Origin: Mortierella alpina
Lineage: Eukaryota > Mortierellomycota > Mortierellomycetes > Mortierellales > Mortierellaceae
Reading direction: 5' to 3'
Assembly (NCBI GenBank): GCA_029449245.1
Contig: JANATF010000010.1
Span: forward strand, 992,001 to 1,056,000
DNA length: 64,000 nt
The notes beneath the pieces were generated by a model. It searched no databases. It worked only from the letters and a program-made list of their open reading frames with translations, and was not told the origin of the DNA. Positions within the stretch are counted from its first letter, which is position 1, and every line of letters starts with the position of its first letter. Made by a program: the position numbers and the translations under genes. Below are positions 1 through 12,759 of the stretch, piece after piece.

Positions 1-1581
1 ATGCCTGCCGAATGCCTGCAGTACGAGTCTTGGACAATGACAGACTGGGACCTATTCTTTGACCTAAACCCTTTGCGCCACTATGTACGCGTAGTTACGC
101 GCGAATCCATATCCATGGAATACCTCGGCACCCAGTTCGGCCTCGAGATGCCCAAGGTAGAAGACCCACCCTCGAATTCCACGGACTTGTCTTTCAACTC
201 TACAGAGTCAGGATATCCATTTAATTCTACTGATCTCACCTCACCAACAAGTACCCTCGACACAGCATTACTACAAGGTCCCACGGAATCAACACTGTCT
301 GATGTGTTTGGATCAGATTCAGGCAAGAGTGTTGTTTCTGAAGCTTCCAACCCAGAATCAGAGCCAGGTGAGGATGACATAGACAAGGATGATGATGAGG
401 ACGACAAAAAGGCGGAGGAAGACAATAGTACACCCGATGACGATGCGGATACAGACGATGACGAGCGGAGGAGGCCATTGCTGCGATCAGAGGGGGACGT
501 TTTGTTCTTTGATGATACCAATCTGTACGACTATCGCTTCACTGAGGATCCCAAATCGGCGGAGTCCAAAAGAACACGATCCAAGTACTTGGAAGAGTTT
601 ACAGTCGACTGGCTGGCTCAGCGACCGGAGCGGCTCATTCACTTGGGATCGATCTTTGGCAGTGGGCGAGTGATCATTGAGACGTTGCAGAGTAAAGCGT
701 GGCTCCAGATGATCCGGGATCACTTGATTCTCCGGACCGATATCCTGCAGACAACTAGCCAGCGCATCGTGGACAAGATCCAGGGCCGCCACGACGATAA
801 AGCCAACAAGAACGAACCCTTTATGCAAGATCCGTTGGATGCCGCTGGGTTCGTTGGGGTCCATATCCGTATGTCGGATGGACATTTTTCGTTGTCGGCA
901 AGGGACACGATCGAGAACATCCGTCAGGAACTAATGTGGCAGATGGGGATTACCGATGGGCAGCCTAGAGAAAACGCGTCAGATGAGATGGGCTCTTTTC
1001 CCAAGCATCATAAGCGATTGTCCATTGAGCAATGTCGCGCTCGAGCCCTTAGCCATCGCCAGGTGCTTCAAGAACAGCTGGCTCGATTGGAACGACAGCG
1101 GCAGCAATATCTAGAGCAACAGCGACTGCTACAGCAACAGCAGCAGCAGGAGGAGGAGGAGCAGCAAGGGTATCAGAATGGACCATCTGTCGATGGGTCT
1201 TCTCCACCGCTCCAGCAGTTTGAACAGCAGCATATCATCCCGCGTCCAGTAACTGAGGAGCCAGGACGTCGATCCAATGGTCGATTCACGCCCATTTACC
1301 TCGCGACAGATGCGCACCATCCGCGGTCTAACCCGATCTTTAACCGGTTGTTTGAGACGTTCGAGTGCATTTTCACGCTGGATGACTTTGCAGAGGATTT
1401 AGAAGAGTTGAAACGGTTCCGGAACCCAGAGGATGGGACTCTGATGACCAAGTTCCTGATCCCGATGGTGGATGCGATGGTCGTGGCGAAGGCAGGGGCG
1501 TTCTTTGGCACGCCTGCTAGCACGTTTTCGACTTATATTCAGAAGCAGCTTCGGCCGGCGTATACAGGCTTGTATGACTGA
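1..1581 (+). CDS. O-fucosyltransferase-like glycosyltransferase, 5' truncated by window edge
   Basis: An open frame of 526 codons runs from base 1 to TGA at 1581. The first ATG is at the window edge, so the true N-terminus probably lies outside. The C-terminal half resembles fungal proteins with a GDP-fucose protein O-fucosyltransferase-like fold: a strand ending in the FVGVHIRMSDGHF motif (about residues 281-293) corresponds to the HxRxxD-type nucleotide-sugar binding arginine, and PIYLATDAHHP (about 432-442) and FFGTPASTFS (about 501-510) are the usual late motifs of that fold. Between them lie an acidic Asp/Glu-rich stretch (about 120-155) and a glutamine-rich coiled stretch (about 352-390). 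Such enzymes act in the secretory pathway on glycoproteins; a signal anchor would be in the missing part. The acceptor is unknown. Confidence 0.6.
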   Translation: MPAECLQYESWTMTDWDLFFDLNPLRHYVRVVTRESISMEYLGTQFGLEMPKVEDPPSNSTDLSFNSTESGYPFNSTDLTSPTSTLDTALLQGPTESTLSDVFGSDSGKSVVSEASNPESEPGEDDIDKDDDEDDKKAEEDNSTPDDDADTDDDERRRPLLRSEGDVLFFDDTNLYDYRFTEDPKSAESKRTRSKYLEEFTVDWLAQRPERLIHLGSIFGSGRVIIETLQSKAWLQMIRDHLILRTDILQTTSQRIVDKIQGRHDDKANKNEPFMQDPLDAAGFVGVHIRMSDGHFSLSARDTIENIRQELMWQMGITDGQPRENASDEMGSFPKHHKRLSIEQCRARALSHRQVLQEQLARLERQRQQYLEQQRLLQQQQQQEEEEQQGYQNGPSVDGSSPPLQQFEQQHIIPRPVTEEPGRRSNGRFTPIYLATDAHHPRSNPIFNRLFETFECIFTLDDFAEDLEELKRFRNPEDGTLMTKFLIPMVDAMVVAKAGAFFGTPASTFSTYIQKQLRPAYTGLYD

Positions 1582-1822
1582 AGAAAAAGCTATATATCTA
1601 ACTAAAGAAGCAAACGACAAAAAGTAAAAAAACAAGGTACTGAATTCATAGTCTGTGGACAGTGGTGTTCGAGGGGCGTGTGAACATTTCTCGAGCTTGG
1701 GTGTTTGAAGGCGGGTGAACTTGATGGTTGGGGTTGTTGGAGCGCAGGAGGGGTTGGAAAAGGAAACAGGGGAGAGGGGAGAGGCAGAAACATCTACAAG
1801 AGTGTGTGCATGCATGTGCATA

Positions 1823-1870
1823 CGCGCGCGCGCGAGAGAGACAGAGAGAGACAGACAGAGAGAGAGAGAA
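1823..1870. repeat. Simple repeat, (CG)n then (GA)n/(GACA)n
   Basis: Alternating CG dinucleotides pass directly into GA and GACA units. It is low-complexity sequence in the 3' flank of the glycosyltransferase-like gene. Confidence 0.8.
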
Positions 1871-2314
1871 GTTCGAGAAGGGCACACTCTAGACGTAAAG
1901 AGTCGCAGTATCCGCCTCAGGAGCTCAATTGCCCCGAGAAAAAAGTAAGACGAGATACAAAAAACACGCGTCTTGCAGTAACCCGAGAATGAAAAGCGGA
2001 GACTAAAAGATCATTGATTTCATAGCAAAGCGAACTGTGCGTCTTGAATCTTGGCCACATGTAAATACTACTCATTACGTGTTTTTTTCTGCAGTGCATT
2101 GATGCGTGTTTCCTTTGCTCTTGGTTCTGTGTTATTTTTTAAAACGCGACTGTATTGGTCGTGCTGACGCTGGGGTTTGTGGGTTCGACCAGAGGGTGCA
2201 TTGTGTGGGCGTTGAGTGATTTAACGCCATAGCTCGTGAGGACGATTGTTACCCATTAAAGGACGGACTAGGTCTTTGACTTATGGGCGCGATATTCCCT
2301 TCCCCTCGACGCTT

Positions 2315-2340
2315 CCCCCCCCCCCCCCCCCCCCCCCCCC
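2315..2340 (+). repeat. Poly-C homopolymer, 26 bases
   Basis: An uninterrupted run of C. The exact length may be affected by sequencing or assembly. Confidence 0.85.
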
Positions 2341-3100
2341 ACTCCTGAAAATATGCGCAGGCTGTCTAGGTCAGTAGGGGTGCAGGCTGAGTACGATAGG
2401 AAAGGATAGGCAAAGGCTTTTTTTCTCACTATTTTTTACAGGCACTCCATTCACTGTTGTCCATAGTGCACCTGTGCCAGGGTGAAGGGGTTGAAGACGA
2501 GGATATCGGGCTCGACAGCAAGAGTCAATACATGCACTAAACTATGCATTATCAAAGGTTAATGATAACAAAGAAGGCATGGGGGCGAACTGCTTTTCGC
2601 GCACACACACCGTAGAGAGAGCGCATTGGCCTGTCAATGCACGCAATGCAAGAAAAACAAAAAAAACAAAAGGCAAGGAACGTATGAAAACTCTCTTTTC
2701 TGTCGTCGTTTATGTTTGTGAACAAGACCCCCTCGAATACACAAACACTTTTTTTTGAGGAGCAAATATGATAGAGAGAAGTTACGTGGGAAGAGTTGTG
2801 AAAAGTAACTGTAGGGCCATCCAAAAGACAATCAAATTCAACGGCATGAGCTTCCCCTACCGTCTTCAGTAAAAGAATAATGCATAAGGCACATCCATCT
2901 TCGAGATACTTGAGTCCTCTATTGGCAAGAGGGGGGTTCGCTTTTAAAAGCTGGGCATGGTGCGCTTCAGTTTTCGCTTTCGTTTTCTTTTATCTTCCAT
3001 CTCTTCACCTGGTTCCACTCTTCTTCACCCTCTCACACAAACCATTCAAGCCGCAAGCCGCACACCTTTTAACACACATCAAGGTCCCTTTCTTCCCACA

Positions 3101-5050
3101 ATGACTAAACACGACACCGATGTCACTGCAGCTCCTGTCGAGGAGCTCCAAGTGAAGTTGGGCTCTGCCATGGCTATTGTCGACGGCGTCCAGTTCTCCT
3201 CTGGCGGCGACGAATGGAAGAATTGGGGTCAGAACCTGACCTGCAATCCCGATCGCGTCTTTTACCCCACCAAGGTGGAGGACCTCAAGGTGATTGCTCG
3301 TGAGGCCAAACTGAACAACATGAAGATCCGCTGTGCTGGTAGCGGCCACTCTTGGTGCGGAGCAGCGGTCACGAACGACTACTTGGTCCTGGTCCAGAAC
3401 ATGAACAAGATTCACGCGCCTGTCCAGTCCAAGGAGCTCCAGGCAAAGGAAGGAAGCGATGGCTGGACGGTCACCATCGAGACGGGTGTCTTGGTCTCGG
3501 AACTTGACCAGTTCCTTCGTCAGCATAACCCACCTCTGGCCTTGCCTTCGAATGTTGTGCCCGGTGTGGTAAGTTTAAGAAAGATGCGCGGAATGGATGC
3601 ACATGTGGCCGCATGTCTACATTGTTAATGAATGCGTACATTGTCCATTTACCAATCTTTTCATGACAGGTCCGCTATGGAGGTATCCTTACCATGGGCT
3701 GCGTAAGTTGATGATTAAGACAGAGTCAAACCAAACGCTAGCCATGCCATTCCTATCTCCTGAAGAATGGGAACACTAACCCACTGTCGTTTTTTTTCTA
3801 CGCGTTTGCTTACATCCTCTCCAGCACGGCGGCTCCATCAATGCGCGTACCATGTGCGACATGATCACAGAGATGACCATCATCAACGCCGAGGGCGAGC
3901 TCGTGACCTACAACGAGGCCAAGGATCCCGAGGCCTTCAATGCCGCATGCTTGAACTTGGGTCTTCTGGGCATGATCTACACCGCGACGCTCAAGGTCGA
4001 GGTCATGCACACGCGCCTCCGCATGATTGATTCTTACCCAACACTGGAGGAGATTTGCAAGAGTCATAATGCTGGTCTGAAGCTCAAGTCCATGATCCTC
4101 AAGAACGACTCGACCGAGTTCTTCTACTGGCCCTTTGCCCACTTTATGAAGCCCGAGCAAAACTTGTCGATCTGGCTCAAGGAATGGGAGAGGACCACGG
4201 AGGCTGCTGAGACCCCCGAGGCCAAGGCGAGGCTGGATGCGCGTCCACCCATGGTGGACAACCCCTTCTTCTCAGAGTTCCATGTGGGAGAGAGGGTCAT
4301 GGAGACACCCGACGCACTCCACTTCCACTTTGGGGACGGTGTCACGACCGTTGTGGATGCCGGTTGTGCCTTCAAGGTCGACAAGGACTTTAAGAACGCG
4401 TGTGAGGCCATTTATGAACTTGTTGAGAAGGTAATGAGCGCCTGTTCTTCTTTGTCTTCTCCTCACACTCTCGCTCTTCCTCTGGTCGCGTTACGTCCAT
4501 AACCTTTCGCTAAAGGAAAATAACCCCCCCACATCTGTTGCGTATCTTTTCTCTCCCTGGTTTAGAACTGGGCTTTCACCACGAGTATGCCCGAGCGCAT
4601 GGGAACCGCGTTGGAGTTGCGTTTCATCAAGTCTTCCAACAAGATCATGTCCCCAGCGTACGATGAGGATCCTGAGGCCATTTACTGCATGATGAATGTC
4701 ATGGCAGCCAGTGGCACCCCAGGATTTGAGGAGTACTCTGTGGAGATTGTCCAGAACTGGATCAGCAAGTACCAGGCCAAGTGAGTGAAGATATGATAAA
4801 GCCGCCGTATGTGTTCTCTCTCCCTCACTCTCCTCAAAAGGACCATCCTTGATTAACCACTTTTTTTTCTTTCTTCGCAATGTTTAGGCCACACTGGCCC
4901 AAGATGTGGGAGAAGGTTCCAGGAGTGTACGACTACCTTCGCCGCGAGTATGGAGAACGTCTTGTTCGGTTCAACAAGGTTCGCAAGACCCAGGATCCTA
5001 ACAATGTCTTTGTGAACGACACCTGGAAGCCACTCTTGCAGGGTCTTTAA
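3101..5050 (+). CDS. FAD-linked sugar-1,4-lactone oxidase (D-arabinono/L-gulono-lactone oxidase-like)
   Basis: Five exons join in phase: 3101-3568, 3670-3702 (33 nt), 3825-4430, 4566-4780 and 4888-5050, giving 494 residues. The N-terminal PCMH-type FAD domain has the GSGHSW motif at residues 80-85; His83 matches the histidine that carries covalent flavin in aldonolactone oxidases. A second FAD segment spans the junction of exons 2 and 3 (GCHGGSIN). The C-terminal HWPK at 443-446 matches the family HWxK motif. Length fits the family (about 450-530). Known family members oxidise D-arabinono- or L-gulono-1,4-lactone to (erythro)ascorbate, in yeast at the mitochondrial outer membrane; the substrate here is inferred. 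An upstream in-frame Met (2957) was not chosen because the start at 3101 follows a pyrimidine-rich leader and begins the conserved region. Confidence 0.8.
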
Positions 5051-5467
5051 CGAGAGAAAAGGGGCAAACTGTGAGTCCGTAGAGCAGAGGAAGAGGTATT
5101 ATTGTTATGGAGGTCAGAAAAGCGTGTTTGGGGGAGGAGGAACGCGACACGACTCTGCTCCGAACGACGCGTACATAATTTCTGTAAATACACAAAAAAC
5201 AAAAAAGTCGAAGGTTTTCGCACTAAAAAAACAAAAAACGAAAGCGGTCTATTCTTGGATATCAGGCACCATTGCACAGAAAGTGAAGTGATGGAAAAAA
5301 AGAAAGCAGGGATGCTGCAATAGACTAGACTAGTAGGACGCCTGTGGTTGCAGCTTCTCCTCTCCTCAGTCTTCGTCCACCCAATTCTACATGAATAAGG
5401 AGTTGCGAGAAAATGCAAAAAAAAAAAAAGACGGTGCGTTAGTAGAGATGTTCTTTTCTGTCAAGAC
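5051..5467. other. Convergent intergenic region
   Basis: 3' flanks of the lactone oxidase (plus) and SKP1 (minus). A-rich tracts are seen but no gene. Confidence 0.5.
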
Positions 5468-6601
<1,134 letters not shown>

Positions 6602-7396
6602 GGCTGGAAATGTATCTTATATATGGCTCTGTGGTGGTCTGGGCTGGGAGCTGCGCGCGCGTTTGGGTCGAGTGTGCGAAGGGACAGGGCAGAAGACAGA
6701 GCTGTTGAATGGACAAAGGAGTGAGCGAGATCACGATGGAAACAAAAGAGACTCAAAAGGAGACCCATGGCCCGCAGTCACGTCCTACAGCGTCAGCTTC
6801 TCAGGCGCGTAGACAGCACGACGCGAGTCTACGGGTGGTCGTTCGCGAGCTGGGTTGACTATGGGGGCCAGTCTGCAGTGAAGAACCGCTCTGCTAGACT
6901 TGTCTCTCAGCCGGATCTGGTGGCAGCCCGCCCAGCTAGACAGCCGCAGGATCTCGGCCCACACGCGAGAGCGTGAGAGAGCAAGAGCCGATCAATGCCA
7001 TAATTTACCCATGGCCCGGCCCATATGTCCTCGTTAACCATACTGCCACGCACTCCCCCGCGCTGTGGCACGACGCAGTTGCTGCGAGTGGGCTTCGAAG
7101 CAAAGCCCAAGAGCCATGCACGGTTGCCCCATCGAACGCGGGGTGTGTGGAGCAGCACCGATGGAACGGATGGCTCTGAATTCTCCGGGCCCGCCTGGTG
7201 TGCTTTTCACATGATCGGAGAGAGTTCAACCGGGGTCGATCGTCCTCTGAAATCTTATATCTGATGCTTCTCTCGGTCCGCGCTGTCCAAAGGTACAATC
7301 ACTCTTTCCTCGCTCCTCATCCATCTCGTTGCCTTGATCCTCCCGTCTCATTCCCTTCCCCACAGACACTCACGCAGCCGCACCTCAATACCCACC
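6602..7396. other. Divergent promoter region between SKP1 and ECH1-like gene
   Basis: About 0.8 kb, GC-rich in the middle, with pyrimidine-rich leaders at both ends. No coding gene is recognised. Confidence 0.55.
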
Positions 7397-8800
7397 ATGC
7401 CTCTCGAGTACAACTTTGAGACCATCAAGGTCTCCTTCCCTGCCCCATTCGTCGCCCATGTCGAGCTGAACCGGCCCAAGAAGCTGAACGCTATCAACGA
7501 CCCCATGTGGAACGATATCGGCGCCGTCTTCAACACCCTCCGCGATGACGAAGACGTCCGTGCCATCGTCCTCTCTGGATCCGGCCGTTGCTTCACTAGT
7601 GGCCTCGATTGTACGAGCCGTTCCAACCCATGATTTGTAGGAGTTATAGGAAAGGGCCAGCTGAGTTGTTCACAGTGCTCACCTTTTTCATTTCTTACTG
7701 TCATTGACTAGTGTTCTCTCTTAATCTTCCCGTTGTCGAGGATGATCCATCGCGCACTGCCTTCAAGATCCGCCCATACATCAGAGTAACGTCCTAGACC
7801 GTGGACTCGGAAGTTGTTCAAGCCTTAAGCGACACTTCACGATCCTAAAGGCTCGCAATTTTTATTCTTTTTACTTTACAGAAACTTCAAGCCAGTCTGA
7901 CCGCTATCGAGCTCTGTGACAAGGCCGTTGTTGCTGCTATCCATGGCCCTTGCATTGGAGGCGGTATCGACATTACAACCGCCTGTGACATCCGCTACGC
8001 GTCCAAAGATGCCTACTTTTCTGTCAAGGTATACATAGCCTACAAGTCCTGCCGGTCTATATATGTGCCATGAAGCGATTAGTTAACGCGTTATTGCATT
8101 CAATTTGCGTCGGCTGCGATCTGTAGGAGGTCGACATTGGTTTGGCTGCTGATGTTGGAACTTTGCAGCGCCTGCCAAAGGTCGTCGGTAACATCAGCTG
8201 GGTTCGCGAGCTGTGTCTGACGGGTCGCAAGTAAGTTAATCTGGCATCAAAGGGGAAACTCAAAACACAGACTTACTTATCTAACGCGAAACCACTTTTG
8301 GCAAACATAGCTTCGACGCTAACGAGGCACTCGAGTATGGATTCATTTCAAAGTTGCTGTCCGATCCAGCCAAGGTCCTCTCAGAGGCCATTGCTACTGC
8401 CACCACCATCGCCGAGAAGTCGCCTGTTGCTGCCATTGGAACCAAGTAGGTCGTCTTCCCAGCTTCCTTTCTCTTGATAGCGAATTTTGTTGAACGTGGA
8501 CCTCTTTGCTAACTCGCCTTTGCGCTTCTTCTTTTTTTTCCCCGCTTAGACACATGTTGAATTACTCCCGCGACCATACTGTTCAGGAGGGACTGGATTA
8601 CATGGCAGCTTGGAACATGGTTATGTTGACCACGCCTGTAAGTTCAATCCGAAGCAATTAGGATCCATTGTCATTGAAGCTCATAGTATCTTCGTTATAA
8701 CAGCGACTCACCTATGTTGGATAATTGATCAAATTAGGATCTCCCTGCGGCAGCGGCGGCCAGCATGCAGAAGACCAAGGCCGTCTTTGCGAAGTTGTAA
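7397..8800 (+). CDS. ECH1: Delta3,5-delta2,4-dienoyl-CoA isomerase (ECH1-like), peroxisomal
   Basis: Seven exons: 7397-7610, 7712-7785, 7882-8028, 8127-8230, 8311-8445, 8550-8637 and 8738-8800, giving 274 residues. The crotonase fold is full length, with the oxyanion-hole motif CIGGG at 120-124. Asp126, Glu146 and Asp154 have the same spacing (20 and 8) as the catalytic Asp176, Glu196 and Asp204 of rat ECH1, which separates this enzyme from plain enoyl-CoA hydratases. The protein ends in Ala-Lys-Leu, a PTS1-type peroxisomal signal. Known role: isomerising 3,5-dienoyl-CoA to 2,4-dienoyl-CoA in beta-oxidation of unsaturated fatty acids with odd-numbered double bonds. An AATAAA at 8827-8832 follows the stop closely. 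Confidence 0.92.
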
Positions 8801-9919
8801 ATGATAAAAGTGCAGTTGTCTCTAGAAATAAAACCATATAGAGAAGCATTTGTTGAGTACACGTTTAGGTGGTAGACCTAACACTGAGCTACGCGGGGGT
8901 CAAAGCTGGTGAACGTTATGGTATTGATTGCTACAGAAGAATGACTATTCTTAGGACGACACTTGCGGTCTGGTTCATGCATGCTTCAGGACCCTTGTAT
9001 GTCTGCAGCACTTTCCCGCAGATTAATGAAAGCACGAACAGGTGAAGGTGGACATGTAATATGATTCATGAAACGCGCGATAATGTACATTGCACCCTTC
9101 TCCAGTCGGCGATGCACCTCCTGTACAAAGGGTGGAGGAGTGGTACAACTGGACCCTGTTACCACAATACCTTCGGTCACCATGCTCATGGGCCCTCCGT
9201 CTCTTTTCCCTGTTTTGTAGTGGCAATGAAAGCCTCGATCGGATATCGACCTCCTCTCTACATACAAACGTCCCGCTCTTTCGTTTTCATGTTTTCTGTT
9301 ATGCACGTCCAAGTCATCTACCCTGCGTTTGCCATCCAGACCCTTGCCGTCGTTTTCTAGCCCTCCCTCTTTTACTCCCTTCCTGATGGTCAACACATCC
9401 CTTTATGCATTGCGAACCCTTATTTCGATGCACCATCGCGTGTCCCGAGTTCTAATAAAGTGACAATGCATGAGCGAGCTAGGTGGAAGGAACAATGGGA
9501 AAGGAGAGAGGGAGAGGTAAGGGTCCATCCCTTTTTCACGACGTTCTCATCATGCAGCGACGCTCCTGGATGTACGCAGAAGCGACAGGTGAAAAAAAAA
9601 TGATGTGTGTGGTTTGAGAGCAGACCGTTGACAGCAAGGCAAAGTATTGTATGAGAGTGTATTGGTTTTCGGGGGTGGAAGGTTTATTTTTTTATTGATG
9701 TACAAGATATACAAGATCGTCATTGAGCGACGATAGAAGAGGGTATAGATATTAGAGGTCGCCGAGATACTAGTTTTACAAGTGGTGAAAAAGGAGGGGA
9801 GTGGAGTGTAGAGGTATATGCAAAGGGTAAAAAACACACACACAGAAGTGAGAAAAAGACTATAGACATGGAACCAAGGGAGCAAGAAGGCTGTCCCCTG
9901 TTGTTCAGTATTACGATCA
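8801..9919. other. Convergent intergenic region
   Basis: 3' flanks of the ECH1-like gene and the seven-helix gene. Short open frames on both strands have no recognisable features, and no RNA gene was seen. Confidence 0.5.
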
Positions 9920-11269
9920 TCAATCGCAACGGTACGAGCAGGGTTGCATTGAAGACACGAGCGCACGGCTTGGACGCGAAATCTGAGCACCCTCCAAAAT
10001 CTCTCCACAGATTCCATCGTAGGCCTGGATCTCGGAGGTCAGGGGGCTAATGATGTGATTGTCATGGCGAAGCGCGGACGATGAAGACAAGGCAGGTGCT
10101 GAAAAAGATGAGGGCGACCAGTGGATGCTATTCTTGTTGCTTTGTGGCGGGGGTGAGCCTGGTGGGCTGTATGGAATAAAGTCGGGGTAATCATCAACGG
10201 CCTGCAGAGCGGTTGATTGATGGCGAGAAGAAGCGCCTACGACGGTGGTGTGATCGCAATCGCTGTTGTAGCCGGCATCTACAGCATAGTTTGTCAAGGG
10301 CGCCGAGTTGTTCCTCTGACGCTGGAACTTGCCACTGCCGTTGGGACCCAGGTTGCTGCGACCGAGAAGAGGTGCACTGCCGTTGGGATGCTTAGGGTTG
10401 TAAGCGATGAGAGTACCCATTTCCAGCTTGCTGGGACTGTGAGTGTCCGAGGCCTCGTTTGCGTCTGCGACAATGTAAAACAGGACGCGAATGTTCAACC
10501 CAAACTCTGTCAGGTTAAAGATGGTCAAGGTTGAGGAGAAGAGCTCTAGGTAGACGTATGTCGGGAGGTGGTAGAAGTTTGTCATGACGCGGTAGATCGA
10601 CATGAAGACCAGAAGCAGCAGGTCGACTGTGAGCATTGTTGTTTGCATCCGTCGATAGCGGAGCAAGCCCGTGTTCTCTTGGCCAGCGGCCATGCCATGA
10701 AGAGTTCGGAACAGGACCACGTAGAATAGAGCCTCGCACACGATGTAGTATAGCCGGAACATGGGTGCGAACGCATCTTGAAGCGTCCATGCGATCGCCA
10801 GACGCTCACATCGCGTGCCCGGATTGGTAGATCCATCGCACATGTAGTTTTGTATCACATTGATGACAACGATTCCAAAGAGCTCTACGGCTCGGAAGGC
10901 GATTAGAAAGTAGTGGAACCAGTTGGCTTTGGTGAATGCTGGACAGACGGCGGAACAGCGGAGGTAAGCCAGATACATCACGGCAGGTTTTGTGATAAAA
11001 TAGCAAAAGTTGTTGAGGACGTTGAGCCATAGAGCTGTGCGGAAGGAGACCGTGTTGATGGCTGCTGTGACCAGGAAGAAGACACACCACTGGTTCGCAA
11101 GCTGCGTGGCATTCATAATGGGGAAAAGGTGGAATTTTGACGCTGTCCGGCGCATAAAGAGCATCCTGATAAGAGAGTGTAGAGAGAGTACGATCGAGGC
11201 TCCGATGAGGCCAAGGCCAACAATTTCGTTGATGCCGATCGCTGAGGGGATGGGTGTTGCGCCGCCCAT
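9920..11269 (-). CDS. Putative seven-transmembrane protein, orphan receptor-like
   Basis: A single intronless frame of 449 codons with ATG at 11269-11267. Seven hydrophobic segments can be seen at about residues 14-36, 55-75, 78-104, 114-140, 165-190, 212-234 and 240-267, followed by a polar tail of about 180 residues rich in Ser, Asn and Pro. The short extracellular N-terminus plus long C-terminal tail is the layout of many fungal GPCR-like proteins, but I do not recognise a named family, and neither a ligand nor a G protein can be assigned. Potential disulfide cysteines lie in the TM3-TM4 and TM4-TM5 regions (Cys-Asp and Thr-Arg-Cys-Glu-Arg contexts). It is convergent with the ECH1-like gene. 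It could equally be a transporter-like or scaffold membrane protein. Confidence 0.6.
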   Translation of the reverse strand: MGGATPIPSAIGINEIVGLGLIGASIVLSLHSLIRMLFMRRTASKFHLFPIMNATQLANQWCVFFLVTAAINTVSFRTALWLNVLNNFCYFITKPAVMYLAYLRCSAVCPAFTKANWFHYFLIAFRAVELFGIVVINVIQNYMCDGSTNPGTRCERLAIAWTLQDAFAPMFRLYYIVCEALFYVVLFRTLHGMAAGQENTGLLRYRRMQTTMLTVDLLLLVFMSIYRVMTNFYHLPTYVYLELFSSTLTIFNLTEFGLNIRVLFYIVADANEASDTHSPSKLEMGTLIAYNPKHPNGSAPLLGRSNLGPNGSGKFQRQRNNSAPLTNYAVDAGYNSDCDHTTVVGASSRHQSTALQAVDDYPDFIPYSPPGSPPPQSNKNSIHWSPSSFSAPALSSSSALRHDNHIISPLTSEIQAYDGICGEILEGAQISRPSRALVSSMQPCSYRCD

Positions 11270-12140
11270 GATGTGTTAGTCTGTTGGATGCTGGGGCGGA
11301 GCGACGAGAGAGAGGAAGAGTTTGACTTTAATAAAGGTAGGTAAAGGAAGAGAGGCAAAGGCATCATTGGAAGACCTGGTCCCTGGCTCTTCTTTTATAT
11401 GCAGGCGGATCGAGTGCCATCTGACATGAAAGGAAAAAATAATGCAGGGGCTGATCTCAATCGAGTTATCTCATGTCCTCCTCTCTCGTCCACATGGACG
11501 TTTAGACAGACAGACGACTGCACAGAGAACCAAGTTAGAGGTGAAAAACGTTCTATCCCCTTTTGACTTGGTCAGTGTGTCTTACGAGATGGGAGTGGAT
11601 ACATCGGATATATGCCCTTGCGTTAGAGAATCGCTATTGCCCACGGCGTCTTTTTTTTTCTTCTTATTCTCCACACTTGCATGTGTTGGCTCCAGTTTCT
11701 AGACCATGTCAAAGAGACAAAGCGGTAAAAAGGAAAGGGGAGAGAGTTGGAAGGGTCATCCCTTGTTTTCAGGGTTCGGAGGAAGAAATCGCCTGTGGGC
11801 CAAGAGAGGTGTTTTTTTCATGCATTAAAAAGACCTTTATGATGAATGACCCGTTGTCGATAGGCCTTCTTTTCGCTTGATTTGAAGGGCGTGGCGCGAT
11901 GTCGGCCATAATTGCATTTAGATGTGGCTATTGCCTAAAGCAGAGTATATGCAAGCTTGAACCCTTCCTGGCCAGGTTAGTGAACTTTGGGTCAACTGGA
12001 TTATGAAGTGCAATCGCAAGTTTGTGAGGTGGCTCGGCATATGGACAGGAGGAGGTATACGTGGAATCTTTGCCAGACTAGCCGAAGGCACTCAGGATGA
12101 ACCCCTTCAAGCTGAACGCAACGCGCGAGATCGGTCCACG

Positions 12141-12290
12141 TACAGTGATGGATTAGGTGTCGGGCAGGACTAAGGACTACGGCAAGGCGGTGGAGCTGAC
12201 TGAGGCCGTGCTTGTGCTCGCCGTCTAGGAATACCTCTGATGCTGCTCTTGCCTTCTTACTGTGGCGGCATTGGACATATCAGATGCGGG
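12141..12290 (+). pseudogene. Degenerate Sel1-repeat fragment
   Basis: In frame from 12141 the DNA encodes YSDGLGVGQD, close to the Sel1 unit YSNGLGVDKD of the kinase at 37.6-40.3 kb. The frame then stops. An exact tandem duplication of AGGACTA (12166-12172 and 12173-12179) shifts it, and after the duplication the next frame reads DYGKAVEL, the expected continuation. Further on, SDAGSYDG again resembles a repeat end. The fragment has stops and no start, so it is a relic and not a gene. Confidence 0.45.
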
Positions 12291-12759
12291 TTCATATGAC
12301 GGCGACCTGTCTTGAGCGGAGGCGCTAGAGGGTGCTAGAGACCTGTTTTCCTTTCGCGTATGAGGCGCGTGTGTTGCCATGCGGTGTTCTGGCAGTAAGG
12401 TTTGATGCGTTGCTGCTGGTCAACGTGTTCACGCTAAGTCAGGCATCTGTGACGTGGCACACTGTTTCCCTGCCAGTGGCATATACGCTGACCCTCGTCT
12501 CTGCTTCATCGTCATCCGTCACATCTCTTTTTCCATCTCCCCTGCCCAGGGTTTCCTTCTTCTTCTTCTTCTCTCTCGTCCTTCTTTTCGTCATCCTTCG
12601 TGCAAGCGCCTTGTCCATCATCGTTTTTGTTTCCTCCCGCACCGCCCATCCTGCCATCCCCTCATCGCGATTGATTTCCCATCCCTGTGTCGCGTGTCAC
12701 TGCTGAAAGAGTAAGTCGAGGACACCTCTACTGTTGTCCTCAACCCACCCGCGCACGAC

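Larger units (their letters stand above)
1582..3100. other. Intergenic region, no gene seen
   Basis: About 1.5 kb between two plus-strand genes. It holds a purine/alternating simple-sequence stretch near 1823-1870, a run of 26 C at 2315-2340, and an AT-rich, pyrimidine-rich leader before 3101. Short open frames on both strands show no recognisable protein features. Confidence 0.6.
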
